Origin: Adiantum capillus-veneris
Lineage: Eukaryota; Streptophyta; Polypodiopsida; Polypodiales; Pteridaceae
NCBI GenBank assembly: GCA_014529385.2
Contig: CM043966.1
Location: forward strand, 101,849,587-101,909,586
DNA length: 60,000 nucleotides
Reading direction: 5' to 3'
The notes under the pieces are model-generated. The model made no database searches. It saw only the letters and a list, made by a program, of their open reading frames with translations, and was not told where the DNA came from. This document shows, piece after piece, positions 33,889-45,441 of this stretch (its first letter is position 1; the number at the start of each line of letters is the position of its first letter). The position numbers were made by a program, and so were the translations under genes.

Positions 33889-33945
33889 GCATTATCTCTC
33901 AGTCCTATGAGTTCGTATCGTTGACCTTGACATGGTATCACAACC
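33650..33945 (+). mobile_element. Probable LTR remnant with PBS
   Basis: AT-rich sequence with a TATATAAGG promoter-like box (about 33784) and a (CT)n array (33857-33886), ending TTGACA followed by TGGTATCACAACC (33933-33945), like the start of an initiator tRNA-Met PBS. Neither gag-pol nor a second LTR is evident. Confidence 0.4.
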
Positions 33946-34174
33946 TTGGGTGTAGAACTAGCATGCGTTGAAGAATAATAAGAAAAGAGAAACCTCGGCG
34001 TTTTTGTTCTCCTTGCTATTAATGTTTGGGTGGCCCTTGGGACCTGCAGCGTTTTAAAATTCTACTAGACAAACTACTCATCAGTGATGGTCCTATGATT
34101 CTACAACATTTTAAAATGCTATTGTAGAAACTACTCATGTATGTGCTGAAAAGGATACGTTACATTCCCTAAAA

Positions 34175-34260
34175 AATCCAAAAATAATGGGTTTTACAAA
34201 CAAGTCTTGAACGCACGTGATATGGTAGTTTTACACACAGTGAACCAACCCCGTGCTCTT
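34175..34260. mobile_element. MITE family A, one-ended copy
   Basis: GGGTTTTACAAACAAGTCTTGAACGC, then ACGTGATATGGTAGTTTTACACACAGTGAACC, matches one inverted end of the family. Confidence 0.5.
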
Positions 34261-34619
34261 TCTTAAAGCGAAGTCAGAAATGCTAAAAAGAGCCCTTGAG
34301 ACTCTTCAACTTTTTACTTATGCTTCCAGCTCTATGTGCAATATTGAGAAAGAAAAGATTGATTTCTAGTGACTCACTCGACCCTGCAAAATGGTAAAGA
34401 GAAGTTATAGGCAAGAGCACAATGTTGAGGCACCTATGTGCTCCACTTGGGGTGGGCATTGCAGATAATCAAATATTTGACTAGTTCTTGACCAAAATAA
34501 TCAGTAAAATGAGAAGATCGAAGTGTGTGCTCCTTCCTTCCATAGTAGAGTCACGATGATTAATGCTTTCATGATCTCGTACATCTCATTTGTATTAATG
34601 CTGCTAAAAATGAGAAAAT

Positions 34620-35700
34620 CCAATTGGAAATAATTTTTAAACCGTATCAAATGGTTCCGGTGGAAAAGCAACACTAAAGTCACAACCTTGTGCCAATGGG
34701 GGAGATGGGAATGTGTAGCGAGACCAAAGAATCAAGGTGGAATCACGATTATTGACCCCATCGTGCATGCAAAATCTTTGTGTGCCAAACTTGCTTGTCT
34801 CTGTGATAGACCAAAAATAGGAATGGACTATCATGGCTTGGGATACGATAAACCAACCAAATCTTGCCTCAAAAGGGGGCACATGGAAGAAGGCCAAAAT
34901 GAAAAACAAAATTTTGGCGCCTTAACGGACACTCCTAAATCTTGGTGGCTACACAGGGAAACCAACACAAAAGTGTAACAAAGCAGCTTCAATCCTGGTA
35001 TGGGGGGGAAATTTCAGATACTTTAGGGATTCCTCTCTTAATTGGTCCCGCTGGCTCTCCAAACTTGGAAAGGGTTTCTTGGACCCTTTTTGGAGGGAAG
35101 TTGCATGGCTAGTAAGCAACAAAGGGATTTCTAAACTTTGACATCTTTGGGATGACAGAAGCTTTCATTGGAAGGATTTGGAGCTCATAGTGTTGCATCA
35201 TAATTTGGGCATATATATACGAAAGGCTTCTAATGAGTAGACTCTTGAAAATGATGTCACTCTCAATTCCACCTGTTTGCAAATCAGAAATAGATTGGAG
35301 AGCCTTGCATTGGCCAAAAGACAAAGTGTTCTTGCTTCCTAAGGTCCAAAGTACTTATAATGTGTTGATATGAAAAGCAGATTGGTTTGCCCCACTCAAC
35401 AAAATCTTGAAGAAAATTGGGCACACGAACTCTAGCAAAAGAGTATTTATGCCATTTGGGAGATTAAATGGCCTAAATACATGAAGGTATTCTTCTGGAG
35501 GGTTCTTTGGGGAGCCTTTCCTACTGGAATTAAGTTGTGTGCTAGAGGGATCGGCTCTAACGCTTGCTCCAGCTATAGGTTAGCCTCAGAAGACCCCCTT
35601 CATCTGTTCAGCAAGTGCCCTACTTCACAGGAGTCCTACAAGATGGCGAGCAAGTTTCTTCGAGCGACGAAAAAAAATGAGCGAGTCCCTCAATAAGGTT
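34620..35700 (+). pseudogene. LINE remnant: end of reverse transcriptase and zf-RVT domain
   Basis: Decayed plus-strand frames read RIKWFRWKSNTK and WECVARPKNQGGITIIDP, the plant LINE signature after the RT thumb. Further on, WPKYMKVFFWRVLWGAFPTG, KLCARGI and EDPLHLFSKCP form the reverse-transcriptase zinc-binding (zf-RVT) domain. Stops and frameshifts lie between them. No endonuclease or RT palm is visible upstream, as expected for a 5'-truncated LINE. Confidence 0.65.
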
Positions 35701-37605
35701 TTTTGTGAAGTAGAGAGATTTTCAAAAGTGACAAGGGAAAAATAAAAGAGATGGTCATAGAGTATAACAAAGACATTTATAAACCAAAAGATCCTTACAC
35801 ACAAATCAATGTATATTAAGTTACATGACTACGCCTTCTCTAACAGTATAGTACACAAGAGCCATGGCAACTATGGAAGGATAAGGGAATTGTGGGCCAA
35901 TGTGGGATTGTTTTGGACAGAATGGGCCTCACAAATAGGCTATATATGTGTCCATGGGGTGCTGATAGGACAACTATAGCCAATGAGAGAGAAGGACTAT
36001 TTCTTCGGTATCCTAAGGCTACGTTGAGGGTTTTTCCTCTATGTCTCTTGCTTTGATTGGCAAAGCAAGTTTACATTGTCGTGCCTCTCAATACTTGGGG
36101 GTTCCCTCATAAACAATGGTCTTCCATCATGCATTTGTGCAGGAAGTGAGAACATAGATCTTCAAGCAATTAGAAAGAAAATATGTGGCTGACAAAACAA
36201 CCAATAGGAAATTTTGGGTTATACCTTTCTATGCACCGTCACATCCATCCTTTGTTAGCCTCATGCCTCATCTAAACTTAGCCTAAGTACCGCTATATTT
36301 CATCTTTGTTGTTCAAGATTATAGCCTACGTTTCAATATTTTTTCTCGTGTATAACGAGCCACAAATCTATTGTTCTCCTGCATAGTGTTCACAAAAAAT
36401 TAAAATTAGTGTATATTTTAACCGATGCAAATGATGAGTGCTATTTCAGAGGGTTGCAAAGGGTGTCACTCCATTTTGGGTTGTTGCTATTGATGAAAAC
36501 CCCAATTGGTATTATAGTCGCATTACCATTGTCTACAAATTATCAGCTCGTTATTTTGGGTCTTTCAAATAGTTGTGCTTTTATTAAAGTTGCCATCTAG
36601 AGCCATGTACAGCCTAGTGTTACACATATTCTATAGTCGAAACAACAATAATCACCCACCGAAAACCAACAAAGCTAGCCATTGCATGCCCCACTTAAAC
36701 AACACAATCTTTCTACTGCTCCCCACTAGTTCTGTGTTATAAGCCAGCAAGTCGAAGGATGGCGCTTACTTCTCAGTGATGACATCTAACTTGGTGGATA
36801 GCTTCCTCTTTGCACGTGTATAAGGCTAAATAGCTTGTTTGCTGCGAGCAAATTAACCAAGCAACATATGTAATTATCACCATCAATTAGCTACTCCTAT
36901 CAAAGTCAACTGCTAAAAGGGTTGGAAATCTACCACTGTGTCATTGGCCCCTTTCTTGTATGTATTGTTTCCCCTCACCAATCCTTATCACCTCTCTACA
37001 AATGCGGTAGCTCTCATCTTCACCCAACTCTACAAAAGCAACTTCACCCAATTGCCATTTGATGCGGTCGTCTGAGGTGCCATTTAGGTATTAAATCACG
37101 ACAACTATAATACCACTTGGAATTGTCATCAATAGCACTAGCCCATAAAGGAGTGAGAGCCTTTACAGCCCTATGAAATAGCACTCATCATTGCCTATTA
37201 GAACTGGTCGGCATCTGTGTGGATTGGTTTGGAGTAACTCTAAATGCAATAATTTGATTTAAGCAAAGGAAAAACTACCGAAATATCCCTTTAATTTGTG
37301 GAAATTCCCAGAATACCCATTAAATTTCAAAAATTCCCAAATTACCCCCAATGTTTTGTCATAAATTCCCAAAATGCCCTTCAAATTTTCCAAAGTACCC
37401 CTGGTTGTGAGAGAGAATTTCTCTAAAAATAAAACAAATTAAAACTTTTCACAAGAAAACTGATTGTCTATCATAGAAGATGCTAAAAATAGAATTTGAG
37501 TTGATTACGTAGGCTTGGGAGGGTATTTTTGTAATTTTCCCTCATTAATATACCATTTTAAAGGATATTACTCTTGCTTGCGAATGTTGCTAAAGGGATT
37601 TAATC
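35701..37605. other. Non-coding
   Basis: No gene recognised. 37270-37420 is a degenerate repeat of about 30 bp with the theme AAATTCCCAAAATACCC; otherwise AT-rich. Confidence 0.35.
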
Positions 37606-37925
37606 TTGCTTTCGAATGCTACTGGAACTAGTCCGCGTCGGCGCGGACTGGTTTCGATAGCTAACTATACAAGGCTAAGGTGGAGGCGATACCTGGCAGC
37701 TGAGGGTTGCAAATGCAGCAAAACCTATCGGCTAGAGCAGCGGTGATACCAGCCCGGAAAGCAACATTGCTTGTAAATGCTGCTCGAACCAGTGCGTGTC
37801 GGCGCGGACTAGTTTCGACAGCTTACACAAGGCTTAGGTGGAGGCGTCACTTGGCGGCTAAGGGCTGTAATTACAACAAAACCTATCGGCTAGAGTGATG
37901 GTGACACCAGGCCGAAAAGAAGTGA
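37606..37925. repeat. Two 161-bp tandem repeats with a GC-rich hairpin
   Basis: Units from 37606 and 37767 share TCGGCGCGGACT-GTTTCGA, AAGG-T-AGGTGGAGGCG, AACAAAACCTATCGGCTAGAG and ACACCAG-CC-GAAA. Unit 1 contains a perfect inverted repeat AGTCCGCG-TCGG-CGCGGACT (37630-37649); the second unit has lost part of that stem. Confidence 0.8.
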
Positions 37926-38224
37926 TTGATTCAACTTTGCTAGTTAAAAAATTGGCTGGATGATGGGGCTCCAAAAAGCTGAGCGAGGCCGAGAATAGCT
38001 GAGCAAGCACGTTTGAGCATGCTCGTGCACACACAAACACGCGTACTGCCTCACATTGTACCCATACTAGATCAATGCTTGCAGCGTTTATTCTGTCATG
38101 AGTAAAATAATATGGCCTTCACGGTGTACTGCATGTTGCAAATATTACCGAGAACGCAGCTGCACGCGTCGCCGACTCCACCTGATCGTGCGATAGAGAC
38201 AGAGAGCGGCCACTCCACGCGTGC

Positions 38225-38265
<41 letters not shown>

Positions 38266-39668
38266 TGACTGTTTTCCTCTCGTTCTTCCTGGGGACTCTC
38301 CTGCTATATTCTACAACATCAGCCTCCTCGGCCTCTAGTGCCGGCGGCGCAGTCTTGCATTCAGCTCTCGCTCACTCCCCCTAGGCGAGGACGGCCCTGT
38401 GGGGGGGCGTCAAGGCTCAAGATCCGCCCCTTTTCTCTAGCTGGAGACAAGAAGTCGTCCACTGTGTGCCACTTTCTTTCCACCAGATCGAGGCTCTCTG
38501 CACTGGCCATGAACTGCCCCTGCGAATACTGATCATATCGAGAAGTCAGACATGAGTACTACAATATGGAGCCTGGAGATGCATGCTGCTCCAGATGGGC
38601 GAGGGGGTAGAGCCGGCTGTCTCCACCCTCAGCTGACTGCTCATCCAGCCATTGTCTTTTCTCATTTGCACACACGTCCAGGTGGGAGAGAATCATTGAA
38701 CAAGGAGGTAGTCAAAGAGAGTACTTTCAATAGAGAGGTCTACACAAAGAGTGCTTGTCCAAGAACTTGGAACTTGCAACGGATTCACATGTGAGTGAAA
38801 ATTGGACTTTAGTGTTTTTTTGAGAAAAAAATAAATTGAATGTCACGTTTGATTTCCTAATGGATTTGATGGTGATTTCATTATGGATTTTTCTCCTTGA
38901 CAAGTGTGTTGTCTTCGTGAGTCTAATGGCTTTTTACTATTTAGATTTAAATTATCACTATAGATCTTAAACACTTTTTATGTTCTGTGGTGGACATTAA
39001 TTGCTTTGATTTTTTGGTTGTGCAATGATTATCAGAATATCTTTTGTGCAAATGACTGCCTTATCCATGGCTATTTCTATAATACTTGTATGACGTGACC
39101 AAAAGAACAATTTCCTCCTGGAAAATAAACTTGTGTCTTCAAAAATTTGTTTGTAACTTCACGTTCAATATATGTTGTGCTCAATGAGTAGACACATTAA
39201 TTGTGTATGACGTCAACAACAAGCTCAGAGACTAGTGCGTATGATTCATAGTCATGTGTAGGAGATCAACGTTGACACTATTAATAAGCAACATTCTGAC
39301 ATTGATGGCCGAGATTTCTTGATCATGAGATTTCTTAGTTTTACAAGGTTATTTTGTGTACTTCTCATAGACTTTCTGAAATTTTGTTAGTTTTAACATT
39401 TTTTGATGTTTTTGATGCATCCACAATTACCGCTTTATATGTACTGCTATGACTTGGGATTTTGTGAGGGCCGCTCCATTGTGGTAATTGATGTATGGCC
39501 ATTTGTGTTGAGAAGCTAGCTTAATTTAAAATGACATGATATTTTCTTCAATATACCTTGCACTCGCGTCAATTTGTCAAGGGTGATGCTCATCTTTGCT
39601 CAAAAATTGGCTTCGCTCGTTTTTCTTTGCTGGTTGATTGGAAAGCCCCCTTCACGGGGGCTGGCCAC
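37926..39668. other. Non-coding
   Basis: A (GA)n array is at 38226-38263 in a GC-richer block (38150-38540). From 38800 the sequence is AT-rich with no coding signal. Confidence 0.35.
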
Positions 39669-39903
39669 CTTGGGGGGTTCACTATGTGTAAAACTACCAT
39701 ATCACATGCGTTCAAGACATGTGTGTAAAACCCCTTATCTGTGAATTTTTTGTTAAGAATATAGCTTTTAAAATCTGTAAGTTTTTTTCAATTTGAAAAA
39801 ATAATGTCCTTCTGTATATATATTTCTGTAAGTTTCAAGAACTTTAAATACCCTTCTGTTGAACTCACGTGATAGGTTACATTTTTATTAGGTGACCTCC
39901 CCG
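39669..39903. mobile_element. MITE, family A copy 2, with target duplication
   Basis: Inverted ends GGGGGGTTCACTATGTGTAA (left) and, on the opposite strand, GGGGAGGTCACCTAATAAAA, both leading into TATCAC-TG-GTTCAA. It is flanked by the 10-bp direct repeat GGCTGGCCAC (39659-39668 and 39904-39913). A 9-10 bp duplication suggests Mutator-like mobilisation. No coding. Confidence 0.7.
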
Positions 39904-39913
39904 GGCTGGCCAC

Positions 39914-40773
39914 TAGGGTTTTCAAACAGGTACGAAGGACTTGAAAGGTGTGACCTTCTTTACTGATGACTTGATCTTGGGAGGTTGTGGACTCTAAAGC
40001 TAGGCTATTTTGGTGTGCACCCAAACTACTAGATTTTGCTACCTAAACCAGGTCTGGAAGTCTATGAACCTTTGGGTATTTGAGGACAAACTGGCTGTAG
40101 ATCATTTTGATGATATTGTGCCTCTGAGCATTGAGCTCATCCACTATGTGGGAGCAAGAAGAGGGTCATCTGACAAGGATCAAGAATGGATTCATGGAGT
40201 GAAATGCTTAGAACATCACCTCTTGTTTGGTATCCTCATTGATTGTGTTAAAGCCTTTGTTGGAACCCTAGCTCCCTCAAGGCACATGTAGTGCTTGAGG
40301 CCAGGAAATTGTATTTCTTTTGAGTTAATATAAATTATTGAGCATGAAAAAAAGAGGGAACATAGGTGCTTTCTTTGTCCACATGAAAATATGTCCTAAG
40401 AAAGAATCTAAAATTGACTAGAATGCTTTGTCGTTTAGCCCCATCCCTTAGGTCAACTCCTTGAGATTGGTAGTTTAGGAAGCTAAGCAACAGGAGACTT
40501 TATGATAAGAAACTCATAAATTGTTCTGATCATGTTAATGGCTAAACAATGATAGCGTTACTTAGTTCTCAAGATGTTATGTGTGAATATCTTGTGAAGT
40601 GTGCACATCTTTAGACTACTCCTATCCCCACCTTGTGTAGGGTTTTTTGGAAGGCATGGATGTCTCTCTCTCTCTCTCTCTCTCTCTCATGAATGCAATT
40701 ATGTGAACTTGGTCATTCAACAAGCACAATTTACACATGCTGATTTGAAGTGTTTTAACACTAGTTGGGTACC
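39914..40773. other. Non-coding
   Basis: One open frame at 40010-40291 matches no family I know. (CT)n array at 40662-40688. Confidence 0.3.
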
Positions 40774-42046
40774 AAAAGGACACTTTAGTGTCCTTTTTTG
40801 TGAATTTAAATAAAATGGTACATGAAATCCAAAACACATCGCAAGAAATGCTTTTGCAAACTTATAAAATGTTATTCAAAGTACTCATAGAAATTAAAAT
40901 CCCCCACTTTTGATCATAACCTCAATAGTAACTACACTCATGAAAAGAACCTATGCAAAACAGTATTCAATGTTTCATTAAAACTCGTACTCTAGCCTAA
41001 TAAAAACATGAGCAGGGTGCATGCAATAATCCGTGGTAACTACCTATATATGTGTTTGATATTTTGGTAATTGTCATGTGAGAAAAAATCCTTTGTGATT
41101 AGAATTAAATATAGAAAGTCCTGTGGGTCAAATATGCAATGTTCACAAATTCAATTAGCGATCACAGAAAACATTTAGTTCATCTAAATTTACAATGTCT
41201 TATGATGCATATATATTAGATCTATGACTCCATTACATAAGGTGATAATGTTTAATGGTTATGCAAGCCACATTTGGTGATTTATGGCATATCCAAAAAA
41301 TTGTGCATGTTGTAATTATGATTTTTTATTTATCAAAGATAAGCCTTAAAATAGAGTCCACTTTTGGATTTTTTTGTTCGTCTCACTTACTTGTATACAA
41401 ATACCTCATATGCACACAATTAAGAGATTTATATACACACTTTTATTAGTTTTTCATAGCAATGTTTTTTTTGCAAGAAATTATGCACTACATTTTTTTT
41501 AAAATGAGATTTTATTACAAGATGCCTATAAGTTTGAACCCTTGAAAAATGCTTAGTTGATTGGTATTGACCTATAGATACATTATACACCTTAATTTTT
41601 GTCCCATAACCTCATTATGTTAATTAAAGAGGCCTTGAAAGACCAAAATTTTTGTCTTTGTCAGCATTTTCAAGATTTTGGTTATAACAAAAATTTAGTC
41701 CCATAACTAAGTTATGAAGCTCAATTTCTTACTATAACAAGTTTTTTCCTATCCATACACCTTGAAATCTATGCAAAATATTATTTTGATGAGAAGTTAT
41801 ATTCAATTTATGAAAATTTTGTTAAAACTGCACTAAATTTCTATGATTTTTCCATCTTAAAACTTATCACTATAATCCTAATTTGGTATTAATTTTTGCA
41901 AAAGTAAAATTTGGCTATGTTCTTCACCTCATTGTCGACCTAAGATATGAACATGACCTATGAATTTTTTTCTAGATTCACGAAATAATTACGACAAGTT
42001 GCTAGAAAAATAGGACACTTTAGTGTCTCAGGACATTTGAGTGTCC
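40774..42046. other. AT-rich block bounded by GGACAC...GTGTCC palindromes
   Basis: A palindrome AAAAGGACACTTTAGTGTCC at 40774-40793 and, 1.2 kb on, GGACACTTTAGTGTC (42013-42027) with GGACATTTGAGTGTCC (42031-42046). The DNA between is very AT-rich and non-coding. It could be a transposon with palindromic ends. No target duplication was found. Confidence 0.3.
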
Positions 42047-43140
42047 AATTACAGAACTAGCTGTGTTAACTTGCTAATTGTGATCTAATACTTGACATTA
42101 AGAGGGTTAGGGGAGGGTGGGAAGGGTTTATACATCCCGATGTAAGTCTTTTCGTTGCTCCTATTTGTTTGTTCTCATAAGAAGGATGGGTCATTGCACT
42201 ATCAACAAGATGACAGTCAAGAGTCACTTTCCTATCCCTTGCATCCACTACATCCTAGAGCATCACAATGGGGCAGAAATAATATCAAAGATCCTATGAT
42301 GCTATTGTACTAGCAAAGCATGTAATCTTCCCTAGCAGCTTGGATGAGGAATAATCCCTGTTCAAGTAACTACAAGACTACGATAGCCGTTTCTATGGCA
42401 TGGTAGTTATCTACTGAATATATCCCAAGTCCCTTGAGTATCACAATGTCTTTGTCTATGGCCAAGAATCTTCACATATAAATGAATTCAGAAGGTGACT
42501 AAGTCGAGTCCACAATATTGTGATAGCTATATGGAATGATCTTGTACTATCTAAAAGCAAAAGCATGCTAAAGGACAAAAGGTCTTTAGCAACAAGTGTG
42601 TCACAAGCCTATGTCACTCAAGTGATGTGATATCAAATTCTATGGATGATTCTATAGCCTTATCTACCCTCGTTGGCTCCAAGAAGACATAGCCTCTGAT
42701 ATGAGTTGTGCGAGAGTGTTCTTGTGTCCCCAAGAGGTCATGTAAAAGCATTGTCAAACGCTTGTCTTGATGAGTAATATCAAAAGTGACTAGTTCTCTA
42801 GCCACCCCAAAGAGGGGGACAGTTGTACATGCACCTCTAGGCAAGAAGGATCTCTGTGTGCAGCGAGTCCTTGTGAAAACCACGTCCCAATGATCATAAT
42901 ACACTAGGAAAAGATTGTGAGTCCCAATTGACTAAGAAGGAGAGGGAGGGGGTGGATCAGTGGTGGAGTGAAACGTAAGGGCCTAGGGAGTATGAAGATG
43001 TAGGGATATCCAAGGGCATATGGATGAGGTGGATGTAGGTGTTAGAGAAAGGTGGTGAGGGGGATGTGGAAGCTAGTGGGGCTATGAGGTAGAAGGTTTT
43101 GGGAAGGGGGGAAGACTACCCAAAGGGTTAGATGAGGGTG
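42047..43140. other. Non-coding
   Basis: One unassigned minus-strand frame (42904-42614, 96 codons). A purine-rich GGA/GGT section spans 42935-43140. Confidence 0.3.
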
Positions 43141-43246
43141 GTATGCAGTGGGAGTATCCTCCTACGTGGAGTGCTCCCATTAGGCAAAATTTGGTATGCA
43201 ATGGGAGTATCCTCCTACGTGGAGTGCTCCCATTAGGCAAAATTTG
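43141..43246. repeat. 53-bp direct duplication at a MITE edge
   Basis: Units 43141-43193 and 43194-43246 are nearly identical. Each ends with the first 16 bases of the foldback element (CATTAGGCAAAATTTG), so the duplication spans the element boundary. Confidence 0.9.
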
Positions 43247-43682
43247 GACTCACAAAGGGGCCCTTTAAGGAGTTTCACTTTAACTCTCTTTACCAAAACG
43301 GGCGCATGGATAAATTTTTGCAAACAAACTCCAAAGTTGGCGGAGGTTTGATAGTTAGAATGTCCTCTTCAAGCTCTATCTACTGATATATAGCACGCCA
43401 TGAGATTCCTCATATTTTAGAAGATTCGTTTTCTGATTCTCTTAGATTTCGACAGACTTGTCACATCACACGTGAATCAAAAAAAGAATCTTCTAAAATA
43501 TGCGGAATCTCATGGCGTGCTATATATCAGTAGATAGAGCTTGAAGAGGACATTCTAACTGTCAAACCTCTGCCAACTTTGGAGTTTGTTTGCAAAAATT
43601 TATCCATGCGCCCGTTTTGGTAGAGACAGGTAAAGTCAAACTCCTTAAAGGGCCCCTTTGTGAGTCCAAATTTTGCCTAATG
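43231..43682. mobile_element. Foldback MITE, family B copy 2 (452 bp)
   Basis: Ends CATTAGGCAAAATTTGG and CCAAATTTTGCCTAATG. Long inverted arms share GGCCC-TTTAAGGAGTTT, GAAGAGGACATTCTAACT (inverted), ATATAGCACGCCATGAGATT and CTAAAATATG. The loop includes ACTTGTCACATCA, as in copy 1. Exactly the length of copy 1. Confidence 0.85.
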
Positions 43683-44241
43683 ACGCATCGTAAGGTGTCA
43701 AAATTGTTCTACATGGGAACCCACTGCTATGGTGGTTGTCCACTAGCTTGAGGCCCAAAGGAACTTACCCTACCAGCCCATGTGGGTTGTCCCAAGACGT
43801 ATATCCACAGATGCCGTCAAGGCCAATGCACATGGAGCGGCTGAAGAATCTATTGCTACTTAATGAGTCTATCGGCTCTATGACTCAGCTTGGGGGCCCT
43901 TGAGGTGGACAAGATCTTCTCACTAGATGCCGCATCTAATGGCACTTGAAGTAGTGATTTGGTAGCATGAGTACTCAACAAGGTATAACCTGATCCCATA
44001 TGTACGATACGTCCATACAAATACGGATTAGTGCCGTACGAATAGGTTCCATACGTTTTTTCAAGCTCCCCCTCTCCCCCTCCCGAGTTCTTCCTCAAGT
44101 CTAATTGTTCCTATGAGTTTTGTTATGTGCAACGAGGTATTTTTTTAGCCCTTTTACTAGAGTCTGAATCCGACTTTAGTGTGGAGCATAAATTATAATC
44201 AAGGGGTCTCTACAAAGAGTGCAGAGGAGGCCAAACACCGG

Positions 44242-44262
44242 TTTAGGGTTTAGGGTTTAGGG
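44242..44262. repeat. Interstitial telomere-type repeat
   Basis: Three TTTAGGG units in tandem, the plant telomere motif, far too short to be a telomere. Confidence 0.85.
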
Positions 44263-44489
44263 CCTTTTAAGAGTGCCACATCATCAAAGTTGTACAAAAG
44301 AAAGCAACCCAGTATACCCCTCTAAATATTGCTTAGACCCCATGATATGACCTATCATTGGAAAGTTCTTGAAAAATGGATTCTAAAGAGCCAAGGTCAG
44401 AAAATTTTGGATGACTTCTATGAAAGTTATGCCATTTTTTTTCAATCAGCCAGGTTTTGTTACCGTTACGGTAATCTAAAATCACCTTT

Positions 44490-44695
44490 TTCTAGATCTA
44501 CATGAAGGAAATGTCCGATACATGCATGCTATATATCAATAGATAGCATTTGAAGAGTAGATTTTAAATATCCAACCTCCGACAAGTTTGGATATTATTT
44601 GCAAGAAATTTACCGATCCCCACTTTTTGAAAGCTATGCCACATCAAGAATTCTTACAAGGCCCATTTTTGAGTCCAAACTTTTCCTAATGATTG
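44490..44695. mobile_element. Foldback MITE family B, single-arm remnant
   Basis: GCTATATATCAATAGATAGC, ATTTGAAGAGTAGATT, then TTTGCAAGAAATTTACC and GAGTCCAAACTTTTCCTAATG correspond to the right arm of family B. The left arm is absent. Confidence 0.6.
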
Positions 44696-45441
44696 ATCGA
44701 TTGTCACAAATATTGTGTTTGAAGTGTGTGTACATGGTAATGGGTATTCTGCGTAAGTGAAAGGTCACTTGATTGATATTCTAGGTAGGTAGATCGTATG
44801 TTTAATCAACTACAAAATGATAGTTTATATGTTTATTGCAAATTTTTGTAGTTTATATTTATTAAGGTATTTTTACCAATGATGCGTATTTTACCTACAT
44901 TAAACCTCAATTCATATACAACTTTGTACCTTACATACCCAATAGGTATCGTATTTTATGTAAAGTTCCAGTCAATGCTAAAAAAAATGTGTCTTAACTT
45001 AATATGGTGCCGTTTTCAATTTCAAAAATGCCGATTGAGGGCAAGGAAAAAAGGAGAAATTTCACCCCAAAATAGTGTAAAAACCCACAAAATGAACCTA
45101 ATTTTCTAAAATTTCCTCTTGACAAATTCAAGGAAATGAATTTTGTATGTTTGGGAAAATGATTTTTCCCGGACACTGGTTCCAGCTTGGTACTCAATTT
45201 GCTGCTCGACCACCCACCCACCATCGAGAGGAGAATTTACCCCATGAGAGTTCATGTATAAGAACTCTGATGGGTAATCCTTTTGATTAATTCGTGGACA
45301 TTGAAGTAGCTGTCCTAGGGGACTTGGTGAAGACGCCAACGTCGCGAGGTGAGCTGCACATAGTTGTGAGATTTACTCCCAAACTCTAACCGATAGAAAC
45401 CTCGGCATTGAACCCGCATGTCGATGACCTTGGCCTAGTAC
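44696..45441. other. Non-coding, with a weak tRNA-like motif
   Basis: AT-rich to 45120. At about 45400-45416 the minus strand has GCGGGTTCAATGCC, close to a pol III B box; without a clear A box I do not call a SINE. Confidence 0.3.

Noticed and set aside
40010-40291. 93-codon plus-strand frame
   Set aside because: No family resemblance and no splice or start context; upstream sequence in frame has stops.
42614-42904. 96-codon minus-strand frame
   Set aside because: Composition is protein-like, but there is no recognisable motif and no neighbouring exons.
44242-44262. Chromosome end
   Set aside because: Only three telomere units with ordinary sequence on both sides.
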